Part shown: piece by piece, positions 17,037-25,310 of the stretch
How positions within the stretch are numbered: the first letter of the stretch is position 1
Layout: each line of letters begins with the position of its first letter
Assembly: GCF_002953135.1 (NCBI RefSeq)
Contig: NZ_CP026372.1
Location: 930,001-994,000, forward strand
Length of the DNA: 64,000 nt
Direction of reading: 5' to 3'
Source: Sphingobium sp. SCG-1
Lineage (GTDB): Bacteria > Pseudomonadota > Alphaproteobacteria > Sphingomonadales > Sphingomonadaceae
Translations under genes and position numbers: made by a program
The notes under the pieces: model-generated
Databases searched by the model: none
Seen by the model: the letters and a program-made list of their open reading frames with translations, nothing else
Told to the model about the DNA's origin: nothing

Positions 17037-17072
17037 CTAGCATGCTAGATTAGTTGTGCAAGAAGCATGCTT
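17037..17072. promoter_or_regulatory. two GCATGC-centred palindromes between mhpC and the GntR gene
   Basis: CTAGCATGCTAG (17037-17048) and AAGCATGCTT (17063-17072) are perfect palindromes with centres 25 bp apart, in the divergent region of the mhpC operon and the GntR regulator. On the minus strand the first reads TCTAGCATGCTAGTATACA. This aligns with TCTAGCATACTTGCATGTA upstream of the monooxygenase (14 of 19). They are the best candidates for autoregulatory GntR operators. Confidence 0.55.
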
Positions 17073-17200
17073 GAAGCTTGGTTTTGTTATGTTCAGTGCC
17101 AGACTTAAGCGCCTTCTCACTTCTGAAGGATCTCGTTGCATTCTAGAACGTGGATGATAGAAATCGTTCCATTAGCTTGTGACGAGGACCTGACCCGCCG

Positions 17201-17851
17201 GTGAATAAAAAGGACGAGATATACGATCTCCTCATGGAACGGCTCATTGGCGCGCGGTATATGTTCGGGCAACGGCTGTCTGTTAAGGAGCTTGCCACAG
17301 ATACAGGAGCGAGCCGTCAGCCGATCATGGCAGCGCTTAATCGGCTGCATGCGGAAGGTTTCGTCAGGATCATTCCTCAGGTCGGCTGCGAGGTCATCAA
17401 GCCTGAACGCAGGGAGATCGCCGATTTCTACTTGATGTTTGAGCGCCTTGAGGGATTGCTTGCTGAACTCGCTGCTGCCAGGCGGACCGACGAACAGTTG
17501 CGGGCGCTTAGGGCTTTGCAGGCGCGTATTGTTGCTATCGACGTCAGCGATCCAGGCCATACCCTTGAATATGGTAAGCTCAACCGTACCTTTCATCAGC
17601 TCATTCATGACATGGCGCATTCCCCGTTTGTCGATGACCGGCAGAACAGCAATTTCAACATGTCGGATTTCTTTATCAACCAGGCGGGCGGCTTCGATAC
17701 GTTCATGGCCGACGCCGCTCGGGAACATGATGATATCATCGAAGCAATCGCCGGTCAGTCGCCGGCGCGTGCGCGGACACTTATTGAAGGGCACATCGCT
17801 GCCGTAGCGTCGGCTGTGCTCGCGGGCCTGCGAGCAAGTGCCGCCGCCTGA
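17201..17851 (+). CDS. GntR-family (FadR/FCD type) transcriptional regulator
   Basis: A 216-residue repressor-type protein. Residues 1-70 form a winged helix with the recognition region LSVKELATDTGASRQPIMAA, LNRLHAEGFV and the wing IPQVGCEVI. Residues 80-205 form the all-helical ligand-binding FCD domain, with NRTFHQLIH and REHDDIIEAI. The GTG start at 17201 follows GAGGAC. It probably binds a pathway intermediate and releases DNA. It diverges from mhpC, with two palindromes in the gap, and related elements upstream of the monooxygenase and TonB operons suggest that it controls the whole 1-17 kb island. Confidence 0.9.
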   Translation: MNKKDEIYDLLMERLIGARYMFGQRLSVKELATDTGASRQPIMAALNRLHAEGFVRIIPQVGCEVIKPERREIADFYLMFERLEGLLAELAAARRTDEQLRALRALQARIVAIDVSDPGHTLEYGKLNRTFHQLIHDMAHSPFVDDRQNSNFNMSDFFINQAGGFDTFMADAAREHDDIIEAIAGQSPARARTLIEGHIAAVASAVLAGLRASAAA

Positions 17852-18075
17852 ACCAGCACGCTGCGCGCTTGCGGCAGGCGCCGCTCAGGTTTAATTTGCG
17901 GTGGTGCGCAGCCCCGCGGTCCATGCTGTCACTGCAGCCGCTACTTCGTGATCACGGGTGATCGCGGTGTTCAGAAAGACGCTGGAAACTAAGTTAAAGA
18001 CGAGAATATGGCAATTTTGCGAGTCGGTGCAGCAACGCCTATATCTCATATACCAGATACTGTGGCCATCATCGA

Positions 18076-18495
18076 CTAGGCACTTGTCATAAAATGATAT
18101 AAAGTCGAATGGACGGAAAGGTGCTGGGCTGCGGTAATCACCGGGCAATAACCGAAAAGGGAGCCCCAGCATAATCCGCCCGGCTTGAACCCTATCCCCG
18201 CCTCCGTCTCGGCCAGCGAAAAGCGTGCGGCGGCCTCCACCACCGACCCGGGATCGGACTGGCGTCCGGGGTCGTGCGCCCCAGTCCATTTCGCCAGCGC
18301 CGTGACGCGGGCGTGGAGCGCCGCCGACGCCGCCTCATCTTCGAACCCGGCTTCCCTGGCATAGGCCTGGAGAGCGAGTGCCTGGGCGACGGGCCGCGCA
18401 TAAAGATGTGCCGGCAGCGCTGCCAGGATCTTGAGCGCCGCTTCTAGCAACGGTCCGCTGATCGGCACCGCGTTGATTCGGTCGGCCGAGCTCAT
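18076..18495 (-). CDS. hypothetical protein, possibly truncated at its C-terminus
   Basis: I do not recognise a domain. The 139-residue frame is Ala-rich and helical (PLLEAALKILAALPAHLYAR, then EDEAASAALHARVTALAKW) up to about residue 104 (AETEAGIGFKPGG). Codon use changes after that and the tail looks random, as if the gene were cut and read into foreign DNA. It sits in the scar between the two catabolic clusters, beside a dead MarR-like gene, and may be a remnant of a mobile or plasmid-borne gene. Confidence 0.4.
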   Translation of the reverse strand: MSSADRINAVPISGPLLEAALKILAALPAHLYARPVAQALALQAYAREAGFEDEAASAALHARVTALAKWTGAHDPGRQSDPGSVVEAAARFSLAETEAGIGFKPGGLCWGSLFGYCPVITAAQHLSVHSTLYHFMTSA

Positions 18496-18518
18496 GTCCC
18501 TTTAGCGGGGATCGCTGC

Positions 18519-18880
18519 CTACAGCATCGGGAGCATGTCCTTCCTCACAATGCCCGTTCGGTCTGGCGCATCCGCGGCTCGCGCGGGGCAATCTCTTCGA
18601 TTGCAAAGCTGTGTGCCGGCAAGGGTTGCAGCAGTTCGTCCTCCGGAACATTTATATCGAGCCAAGCCATGTTCTGGCGCCTGAGCGCGTTGCGAGGCTC
18701 CGGGTTGGCTGGCCAGAGCAATAAGAAGTGCAACCTGCTGCCGCGTCACATCATCTCCCACATGGCGGCTAAAAATTTCGTAAGATCTCTGATGATTACG
18801 GCGCAGGAGATGCTCGCCCCCCTCAAAAAAGCCGATCAGTCTAAGTCGATTGCGTTGTAGCCGAATTTGAGAAGCGGCGG
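18519..18880 (-). pseudogene. decayed MarR-family regulator remnant
   Basis: One frame reads LLRRNHQRSYEIFSRHVGDD and then VTRQQVALLIALASQPGASQ, the N-terminal helices of a MarR protein with the usual 'LTPxQxALLxALAxxPGxSQ' turn. After that the match jumps to a second frame (NALRRQNMAWLDINVPEDE) and perhaps back to the first near DRTGIVRKDMLP. No frame codes for a whole protein and no good ATG is found. I read it as a frameshifted MarR regulator, perhaps once linked to the aromatic genes. Homology is judged by eye only. Confidence 0.4.
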
Positions 18881-19017
18881 CCCGCTCGCTACCGATCTTT
18901 TTGTCTTCGGACAGCTTCAACGCCTTAAGCTTAAACTCGCGGCTGAATTTCGTCGCTGCATTTGCGTCCTCCGCTTCTGAAAACAGCTATCTCGGTGTTC
19001 ACGGAAGCGGCAGCAGC

Positions 19018-20157
19018 TCATATCGGTGCCTTTGTCGCGAGCTCAGGTCGACTGGGCGAAAGGTCGCGGATCGAAACGCCGTGGTCGAGGATTCTGTCCG
19101 GGACACATCTATTTTCAATCAACGCGGCCGCTAACCGGCCCATGGCCGGAGCGGTTTGGATGCCATAGCCACCTTGCCCCGCCAGCCAAAAGAAACCGCG
19201 CGCGTGCTCGTCAAAACCGACAACGGGTGTGCGGTCTGAGGCAAACGTGCGAAGTCCGGACCAACGATGACTGATGCGGGAAACCTTGAGAATGGTTACG
19301 GTTTCAAATCTGTCGACCGCAATTGCCACATCGAGATCGTCGGGTGCCGTGTCGCCGGGCGTTTCCTCATCCTCGTTCGCCGGGGAGAGGAGAATCTGCC
19401 CAGCATCCGGCTTAAAATAAAAGCTTTCCTCCGGACCCATCACGAGCGGCCATGCGTCCAGATTTCGTATATCCGGCGCAGGAATCATCATTGCAGTTCG
19501 CCGCAGTGGCTTCAGGCCAAGGCGGGGGATCCCGGCCCGTTCGGCGACTTCGTCAGCCCACGCGCCTGTAGCATTAACGACAAGAGGTGCGCGAAATTCC
19601 CCAGCCCTTGTATATACGGTCCATCCGTCATGTCCTCCCTCTATATGCGTCATCTGGGCGCCAGTCATGATCGCGACGCCTCTCCGCTTGGCCAATCTGA
19701 GATAGCCCTGATGAAGCGCTGCCACATCCATGTCGAAGCCACTGGAATCGGTGACCCCGCCTGCCACCCACTCCGGTGAAAGAATTGGAACGAGCGCAAG
19801 CGCTTCACTCGCATCAACCCGGCGCAAATCACTCGTGTCAGGCCGATCCATAAGGCTGTCGAGGCCATGCAGCCGCTCATAATCAGCAACGAAGAGCGTA
19901 AGGCGTGGCTTGAGCAGCTCCACATCGACAAAATCTCGATCAGGCGCGATCAGATCTCGGCGACTTGCCCGCGTAAGCGCGCGTATCTGTTCGTTGCCGT
20001 ACGACTCAAAAAAAGAAGCGGCTGACCTTCCTGTCGCGTGACGCCCCGGTTGGTCTTCGACTTCCAGCAATGTCACCGAGGCCCCTTGGCTAAGATGGGC
20101 GGCAACGGACGCCCCCGCCATACCACCGCCAAGAATAAGAATGTCCGTGACGATCAT
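19018..20157 (-). CDS. FAD-dependent amino acid oxidase-like protein (DadA/DAO family)
   Basis: The family oxidises amines, especially D-amino acids or glycine derivatives, to imines. The 379-residue protein opens with the FAD motif LILGGGMAGAS (about 7-17), then GRHATGRSAASFFESYGN typical of DAO-family members, a mid-protein NATGAWADEVAERAG and a C-terminal FFWLAGQGGYGIQTAPAMG FAD-closing motif. It has no signal peptide, so it is cytoplasmic. Its ATG overlaps the stop of the RidA gene by 4 bases. RidA hydrolyses the reactive imines such enzymes release, which supports an amine or D-amino acid substrate. Confidence 0.87.
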   Translation of the reverse strand: MIVTDILILGGGMAGASVAAHLSQGASVTLLEVEDQPGRHATGRSAASFFESYGNEQIRALTRASRRDLIAPDRDFVDVELLKPRLTLFVADYERLHGLDSLMDRPDTSDLRRVDASEALALVPILSPEWVAGGVTDSSGFDMDVAALHQGYLRLAKRRGVAIMTGAQMTHIEGGHDGWTVYTRAGEFRAPLVVNATGAWADEVAERAGIPRLGLKPLRRTAMMIPAPDIRNLDAWPLVMGPEESFYFKPDAGQILLSPANEDEETPGDTAPDDLDVAIAVDRFETVTILKVSRISHRWSGLRTFASDRTPVVGFDEHARGFFWLAGQGGYGIQTAPAMGRLAAALIENRCVPDRILDHGVSIRDLSPSRPELATKAPI

Positions 20158-20528
20158 TGCGGCCGCGCGGCGATAGCGTCGATCTCTACGACGGCATCTT
20201 CCAGCATGAGATCACTGACGACGGTTGCCCTTGCCGGAAACCGCGGGCCAAAGTGCTTTGCGTAGACTTCGTTGAAGACTGGGAAATCGTGCGGGCTCTT
20301 TAACCAAATTCCGACGCGCACGACATCGCGGAGCGACAGATTATGTTCGCACAAGGCCGCTTGGATATTGTCGATTGCCACTTGCGTCTGCTCACGAATT
20401 CCGCCGTCGACCAATCGTCCCTCGAGGAAGCCGAGCTGACCCGACACGAACACAAAGCCGTTTGCCTCGACCGCTTGAGAGAGCGGCAGGGTTAAACCTG
20501 CCGCCGCCAGCCTTTCACCGTGCACCAC
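20154..20528 (-). CDS. ridA: RidA family enamine/imine deaminase
   Basis: RidA proteins hydrolyse enamines and imines formed by amino acid oxidases or PLP enzymes to keto acids and ammonia. The 124-residue protein has the family length. R100 (FPARATV) and E115 (AVVEIDAIA) correspond to R105 and E120 of the well-studied members. The N-terminal VSGQLGF and the DVVRVGIWL strand also fit. It is translationally coupled to the flavin oxidase downstream by a 4-base overlap, so it is probably a dedicated partner of that enzyme and not the housekeeping RidA. Confidence 0.88.
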   Translation of the reverse strand: MVHGERLAAAGLTLPLSQAVEANGFVFVSGQLGFLEGRLVDGGIREQTQVAIDNIQAALCEHNLSLRDVVRVGIWLKSPHDFPVFNEVYAKHFGPRFPARATVVSDLMLEDAVVEIDAIAARPQ

Positions 20529-20545
20529 AATACTTTTCCTCTAAT

Positions 20546-22828
20546 TCAATATTTTACTGAGGCCATCACGCCGATCGTGCGCGGTCGTTGGATTACGACC
20601 TCGTTGATGCCTAACCCGGTACGGCCGGACAATTCGGCGAGTTCGTTGGTCACGTTCCGTACAAACCCCGTGACTTCGAACTGATTTGTCCTCACGCCAG
20701 CTCGCAAGTCGCCGGTTGCATATCCATCGAGCCGGATATTGCGATTGACCAAGCTGGAGGGGAACGAGGTGTTCCGATCGCTCACCATCCGAATTACCCC
20801 ACCCAGGACGCCGTGCAAGCGGCCGCTGATCGGCCAATCGTAATCTGCTGTCACGGTCGACGAGAACTTTGGCGTCAAGGGCAGCGGATCGCCCGATATA
20901 CCGCCGACCGCGGCAATATCTTGGGAGAGAGTGGCATCGGTGTAGGCGAAAATCGCACCAACTTGGAGCCCAGAAACGGGCCGTACACTTGCGACCGCTT
21001 CTACGCCCTTGCTGACCGCCTTACCGCCGTTTGTTCGATAGCTGAAACCGCTGACCGAGCCAATGACCTGAATATTCGTCCAATCGATATAGAAACCGGA
21101 GATGTCCAATGACGCTCGTCGGTCTGATGTTTGTGCCTTGAAACCAACTTCGTAGCTTTTGACGCGATCGGGACTGAAGGTCGCAGGGGTATTGGCGACT
21201 TGGACGTTCGGTCCACCAGGCCTGAACCCGGTGGCGAAGCGTAAATATGCCTGAGCGTTGGACGAAAACTGATACTTAGCATCAGCCAAGTAGGTCTTGA
21301 CGGTCTCCTTCGACGATGCCGGCGGAGTGGCAGGCACGAAGGCTGCAGCCGGGCCATAGATGGATGTCAGGATGGCGTTGAGGCCCGCCACAGCCGAGCC
21401 AGTAGTGAATTGCTGATAGTGTTGATTGTCGCGCCCGATTCGGAAACCTCCCTCGACCGTCAGTTTCGGAAGGACCTGGTACGACACATTGGCGAATGCG
21501 GCATACTCCTCGTAGCTCGAGTCGAGCATGATATTCAGCAGCTGATCCAGACCTGCGATCGACTTACCATCAAGCGTGCGCGCGTCCCCACGCTGGATCT
21601 GGTCGGCGGTTTCCCTAGTATAAAAACCACCCACGAGAAACTGAAGTGGGCCGGTTCCAGTTGAGCTAAACCGCAGCTCATGAGTGTTCTTCTTAAGGTT
21701 TAGATCATTGTGGATGCCGGCGTTAAACGGCGCCGGAAGAACCGGACCCAAACCCAGCCTGCCGATGGTCACGAACAGCGAAGCAATTGGAGCGTTTGAA
21801 TAGTTAGATAGGATGTCGGTCTGGATATCCTGATAGCTGCCGATATATGTAGCGGCCACTCGTCCGAGATCCAAATTGACGGACCCGTGAATGAACTTGA
21901 AATCCTGATTGCGAGTCGGAACCACAGCCTGGTTATACGAGCGTCCGGCGAGAGGCTTCCCGTCCGCGTCGGTGATAACAAAGTCCTCGCCGTCTCTATC
22001 GGTTCTCTGAATGGCACCCCAAAGGTCGATCGTGAGATTGCTGGTGGGTTTGAACAACAAGTCCAATCGACCGCCATAGCGTTCGGCCCGGTTGAACCGA
22101 TTGCGACCCGTGACGGAGTCGTTGATGAAACCGCCCCGGAGGTCGTCGAAGCCCGAGACGCGAACGGCAAGCTTGTCCCGCACCAGCGGCATGTCCGCGG
22201 CGGCGCTGACCAGATAGCTGATCCGACCACCGTCGGTATCGGCAACCTCGCCATGGGCCGACCCACCGAAATCCGTAAGGGACGGCTTACGCGTGACGTA
22301 AGACACGAGGCCACCAAGAGTGCTCGCGCCATAATATGTCCCTTGAGGACCACGCAGCACCTCAACCTGTCGGATATCGGAGGGATCAAGATCGAATTGC
22401 GATGAGCCGCCTTGGAGAAATGACGAACTTGACCCGGTCGGCGCGCCATCGATGACGACCCCGCTCGTCGCGGAAGCATCGGCGCCGGTGTTAATACCAC
22501 GAATGATGACCGTGTTGCCGCCTACTCCGGTGCCGATATTCAAACCGGGCACGAACGAAGATATGTCTCTCAAATTGGTTGCACCGCGCGCAATCAGATC
22601 CTCTTGACGAATGACTGTTACCGCTGCGGGGACATTAAGCTCGGTTTCATCGCGCTTGCGCGCAGTGACGATAATGTCGGCCGGTCCGTCCGAAGTGGTT
22701 GTCATAGCCGGCAAAGCCGCAGCTGCTTGCGTTGCCTCGGGCAGAACCGTCTGCGCTTGAGTTGAAAACGGCATCAACGCCGAACCTAGAAGAACTGCTT
22801 TCAGATATCGCAAAGATCGAACCGACAT
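20546..22828 (-). CDS. TonB-dependent outer-membrane receptor
   Basis: A 760-residue receptor with a signal peptide (MSVRSLRYLKAVLLGSALMP, cleavage probably after TQA), a plug starting near ADIIVTARKRDETELNVPAA with VEVLRGPQGTYYGASTLGG, and a barrel ending in VMASVKY (terminal aromatic). I chose the ATG at 22828, after AGGGGTGGAAA, over one 7 codons earlier. It is first in the operon with ridA and the flavin oxidase and diverges from the MFS carrier. The intervening region holds three copies of a GAGAAA motif. The cargo is unknown. A peptide or amino-acid derivative fits the cluster. Confidence 0.92.
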   Translation of the reverse strand: MSVRSLRYLKAVLLGSALMPFSTQAQTVLPEATQAAAALPAMTTTSDGPADIIVTARKRDETELNVPAAVTVIRQEDLIARGATNLRDISSFVPGLNIGTGVGGNTVIIRGINTGADASATSGVVIDGAPTGSSSSFLQGGSSQFDLDPSDIRQVEVLRGPQGTYYGASTLGGLVSYVTRKPSLTDFGGSAHGEVADTDGGRISYLVSAAADMPLVRDKLAVRVSGFDDLRGGFINDSVTGRNRFNRAERYGGRLDLLFKPTSNLTIDLWGAIQRTDRDGEDFVITDADGKPLAGRSYNQAVVPTRNQDFKFIHGSVNLDLGRVAATYIGSYQDIQTDILSNYSNAPIASLFVTIGRLGLGPVLPAPFNAGIHNDLNLKKNTHELRFSSTGTGPLQFLVGGFYTRETADQIQRGDARTLDGKSIAGLDQLLNIMLDSSYEEYAAFANVSYQVLPKLTVEGGFRIGRDNQHYQQFTTGSAVAGLNAILTSIYGPAAAFVPATPPASSKETVKTYLADAKYQFSSNAQAYLRFATGFRPGGPNVQVANTPATFSPDRVKSYEVGFKAQTSDRRASLDISGFYIDWTNIQVIGSVSGFSYRTNGGKAVSKGVEAVASVRPVSGLQVGAIFAYTDATLSQDIAAVGGISGDPLPLTPKFSSTVTADYDWPISGRLHGVLGGVIRMVSDRNTSFPSSLVNRNIRLDGYATGDLRAGVRTNQFEVTGFVRNVTNELAELSGRTGLGINEVVIQRPRTIGVMASVKY

Positions 22829-22914
22829 TTTCCACCCCTTTTCTGGCACCGTCCTGGATCAGGGTTTCGCTCGATCAAAAAGCTTGATCAAAGCCGAACG
22901 CCCTAAGTCATTTG

Positions 22915-22978
22915 TTTCGAGAAAGGAATGTTCTGTTTCTCATTACGAAAAGTCAAGCCTATTTATCTCCTAGAGAAA
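22915..22978. promoter_or_regulatory. cluster of GAGAAA-type operator motifs between the receptor and the MFS gene
   Basis: Three related sites occur: TTTCGAGAAA (22915-22924), TTTCTCATTACGAAA (22936-22950) and TCTCCTAGAGAAA (22966-22978). The middle one, read in reverse, is TTTCGTAATGAGAAA, which matches TTTCGTCTAGAGAAA at 25288-25302 in 12 of 15 bases. The shared copies lie in the two divergent promoters of this cluster. The XRE-cupin protein at 24427 is the likely binder. Confidence 0.5.
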
Positions 22979-23087
22979 ACAGTTTGACACGACGTCTCTT
23001 CGGCTGGACATTACGGAGCCAAAGGTTGGATAACCCCGATGCGCCGAGATGTCGCGTTTTCGGTCGCAAGGCCATGTCGAGTGAGGG

Positions 23088-24407
23088 ATGAAGGATTTGA
23101 ACAACCAGAAACGCGGTTCTAACGCTATAATGCGGCTACCTCAGGGGGCGCTGCCTTGGGAGGCGTTCAGCCCGCGCCAACGTTATTCCTTCCTTGCCAT
23201 GCTATTTCTTATTTCGGTTGTCAGCTATGCCGACCGGCAGCTTCTGCCGGTGGTGCTCGGAAAAATAAAACTCGAGTTTGGCTTGTCGGATGGGATGCTC
23301 GGAGCCATCGGCGGCGCTCCTTTTGCTCTGTGCTACGCAGTGTCGACGCTGCCATTTGCGCGCGCAGCTGACCGGGGCAACCGCAAAGCATGGCTGCTGG
23401 TCTCCTTTGCGTTTTGGACTGTCGCGACGATGGCGTGCGGCTTTGTTCCTACCCTCCTCCTGTTGTTTATTGCGCGCATGGGCGTGGGCCTTGGAGAGGG
23501 TGGTGCGATGCCAATTAGCCATTCGCTCATCGCAAATTATTTTCCACCGGACGTGCGTGGCAGGGCTTTCGCAATCTTCACGGCGGCGTCCACGATAGGA
23601 ACGGCATTAGCCTTGATCGGGGGCGGGTGGCTTGCTCAACACTATGGTTGGCGTACCGCATTCCTTTGGATGGGCGCCTTGTCGATACCGATTGGAATGC
23701 TTGCGTTTGGGGTGCTGCGGGAACCTCCGCGCGATAATACTTATCGATCAGAGAATAACACTCGCCCGAGGCTCATTGCGGACCTTTCGGCATTATCGAC
23801 CAAGCCAAGCTTTCTTTTAATCCTTTCCGGTTTTATTCTCTACTCCCTATTCGGGTACGGCCCCATCACTTTTATTCCGACCTATCTAGTGCGTGACCTG
23901 CACGTCGATATAGCCACTGCTGGCGCCCAATATGGTGCTGCAAGCGCTATAGGAACGCTGGTCGGGGCGGTGGTTGGCGGAGTTCTTACGGATAAGCTCT
24001 TTCGAAGAGATCCTCGTTGGCTCGTCTGGCTACCGGCCGCTGGTTTTGCGGTATCGCTCCCCCTGGCGGTCATCACGTTCAGTGCCACCACACTCGTCGA
24101 TTTCATCGTTTGGGTCGCTATTCTCCAAGCGGTATTGTTTGCGACCCTGCCGGCCTTGTTCGCCGCCGTCCAACACGTCTGCGGGCCCAGTCGCCGTGCC
24201 ACGGCAACCGCCGTCTTGCTGGCGCTGCTGAACGCTGTCGGAATGACGGTTGGGCCGCTTGCTACGGGATGGCTCAGCGACGCCTTCTCAGCCGCAGCCT
24301 ATCCACAATCGCTTCGCCTAGCTTTGCTAGTGATGTCGTGGATGTTGGCGCCTGCCGCCCTCCTCATCGCACTCGCCGGACGAAGCTTCATGAGAGACGT
24401 CGAATAG
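23088..24407 (+). CDS. MFS transporter
   Basis: A 439-residue carrier with about 12 transmembrane helices. Helix 1 carries VSYADRQLLPVV, a pattern common in MFS carriers of organic and aromatic acids in sphingomonads (the 'spinster-like' group). The 2-3 loop is FARAADRGNRKAW, and GVGLGEGGAMPISHSLIANY lies in helix 4. The ATG at 23088 follows GAGTGAGGG. It diverges from the TonB receptor and runs convergent to the XRE-cupin gene, with 19 bases between the stops. It probably imports the cluster's substrate across the inner membrane. The substrate cannot be read from the sequence. Confidence 0.88.
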   Translation: MKDLNNQKRGSNAIMRLPQGALPWEAFSPRQRYSFLAMLFLISVVSYADRQLLPVVLGKIKLEFGLSDGMLGAIGGAPFALCYAVSTLPFARAADRGNRKAWLLVSFAFWTVATMACGFVPTLLLLFIARMGVGLGEGGAMPISHSLIANYFPPDVRGRAFAIFTAASTIGTALALIGGGWLAQHYGWRTAFLWMGALSIPIGMLAFGVLREPPRDNTYRSENNTRPRLIADLSALSTKPSFLLILSGFILYSLFGYGPITFIPTYLVRDLHVDIATAGAQYGAASAIGTLVGAVVGGVLTDKLFRRDPRWLVWLPAAGFAVSLPLAVITFSATTLVDFIVWVAILQAVLFATLPALFAAVQHVCGPSRRATATAVLLALLNAVGMTVGPLATGWLSDAFSAAAYPQSLRLALLVMSWMLAPAALLIALAGRSFMRDVE

Positions 24408-24426
24408 CCCGCGCACTACGTTGTAG

Positions 24427-25131
24427 CTAATGCTCGAAGCGCGCGTCGTCCACGGGTGGCGGCTGATGCGACCGTGGGATGAAGACCGCCAAGACATGGC
24501 AAGGCTGATCCCCGGCCTTGATGTGGGCATGGCCCATTTCGGCGTCAAAATAGATGCTGTCACCCTTCTCAAGGCGCACAGGTGCGTACACCTCGCTATG
24601 AAACTCCAATGTGCCTGATATTACGAAATTAAACTCCTCGCCCGCATGCCGCGTAAAGGGTCCATATTCTGCTATATTGTCTAACGAGACCTCCGCGATC
24701 GCGGGCTGGCAGGCGCGATTGAGAATCTCTGTTGATAAAAACGTGAGCGTATACAAGCCACTATCCATGACCTTACCCTCCCCGGCCCTTGTGATGCTGC
24801 GACGATTACCAAATGGGCTTTTGACGTCGATGTCCGCAGGGGCCGCACGATTTGTCTCGGACGTTCCCCCCTCGTCCGATATGAGATCGGCCATTTCGCA
24901 TTGGAGAAAGCGGGATATCGCTTCGAGACGCTCGAATGTAATCGCGACCAAGCCGTTCTCAAGCTTAGAAAGCGTCGATAAAGCTACGCCAAGTTGCTTT
25001 GCGAGCGCTGCTAGCGACAGGCCGACCTCGACGCGCCGATGACGGATAGCGCGGCCAATCCGCGCTTGCGATGGTGTGGGCTTGGGTTTCCCTGAGCGCT
25101 TCGGTTGTTCGTCGTTGAGCGGTTTGGGCAT
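24427..25131 (-). CDS. XRE-family regulator with C-terminal cupin domain
   Basis: A Cro/CI-type helix-turn-helix (about residues 22-78: RRVEVGLSLAALAKQLGVAL, STLSKLENG) is fused to a cupin sensor (about 145-225: TRHAGEEFNFVISGTLEFHS, KGDSIYFDAEMGHAH). Such proteins regulate amino acid, amine or small-acid catabolism and bind the ligand in the cupin. I use the ATG at 25131, 22 residues before the HTH, giving 234 residues. Starts at 25275 or 25254 would add a poorly conserved extension. The upstream region it shares with the hydroxyacid dehydrogenase gene has a GAGAAA-type site, so autoregulation is likely. Confidence 0.85.
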   Translation of the reverse strand: MPKPLNDEQPKRSGKPKPTPSQARIGRAIRHRRVEVGLSLAALAKQLGVALSTLSKLENGLVAITFERLEAISRFLQCEMADLISDEGGTSETNRAAPADIDVKSPFGNRRSITRAGEGKVMDSGLYTLTFLSTEILNRACQPAIAEVSLDNIAEYGPFTRHAGEEFNFVISGTLEFHSEVYAPVRLEKGDSIYFDAEMGHAHIKAGDQPCHVLAVFIPRSHQPPPVDDARFEH

Positions 25132-25287
25132 CGTGCTGATTTCGACCTGCGGCAAAGTTTCTCTATCATTAGCATCGCCGGTGAACCCAGCGGAAGCGAA
25201 ATCGCGAAAATTCCCCTTCTTCACCATATACACTAGTTCGAGCTTGATTTCCATGTGAGAAAGGGTTTCAATCATACTTATAAACTA

Positions 25288-25302
25288 TTTCGTCTAGAGA
25301 AA
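25288..25302. promoter_or_regulatory. operator-like motif between the XRE-cupin gene and the hydroxyacid dehydrogenase gene
   Basis: TTTCGTCTAGAGAAA is a near-palindrome lying just before the GTG at 25311. It matches the reverse of the site at 22936-22950 (12 of 15 bases). The TCTAGAGAAA part also resembles 22966-22978. It lies close enough to the start codon to block transcription or translation initiation of the dehydrogenase operon. Confidence 0.5.
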
Positions 25303-25310
25303 GGCCTAGT

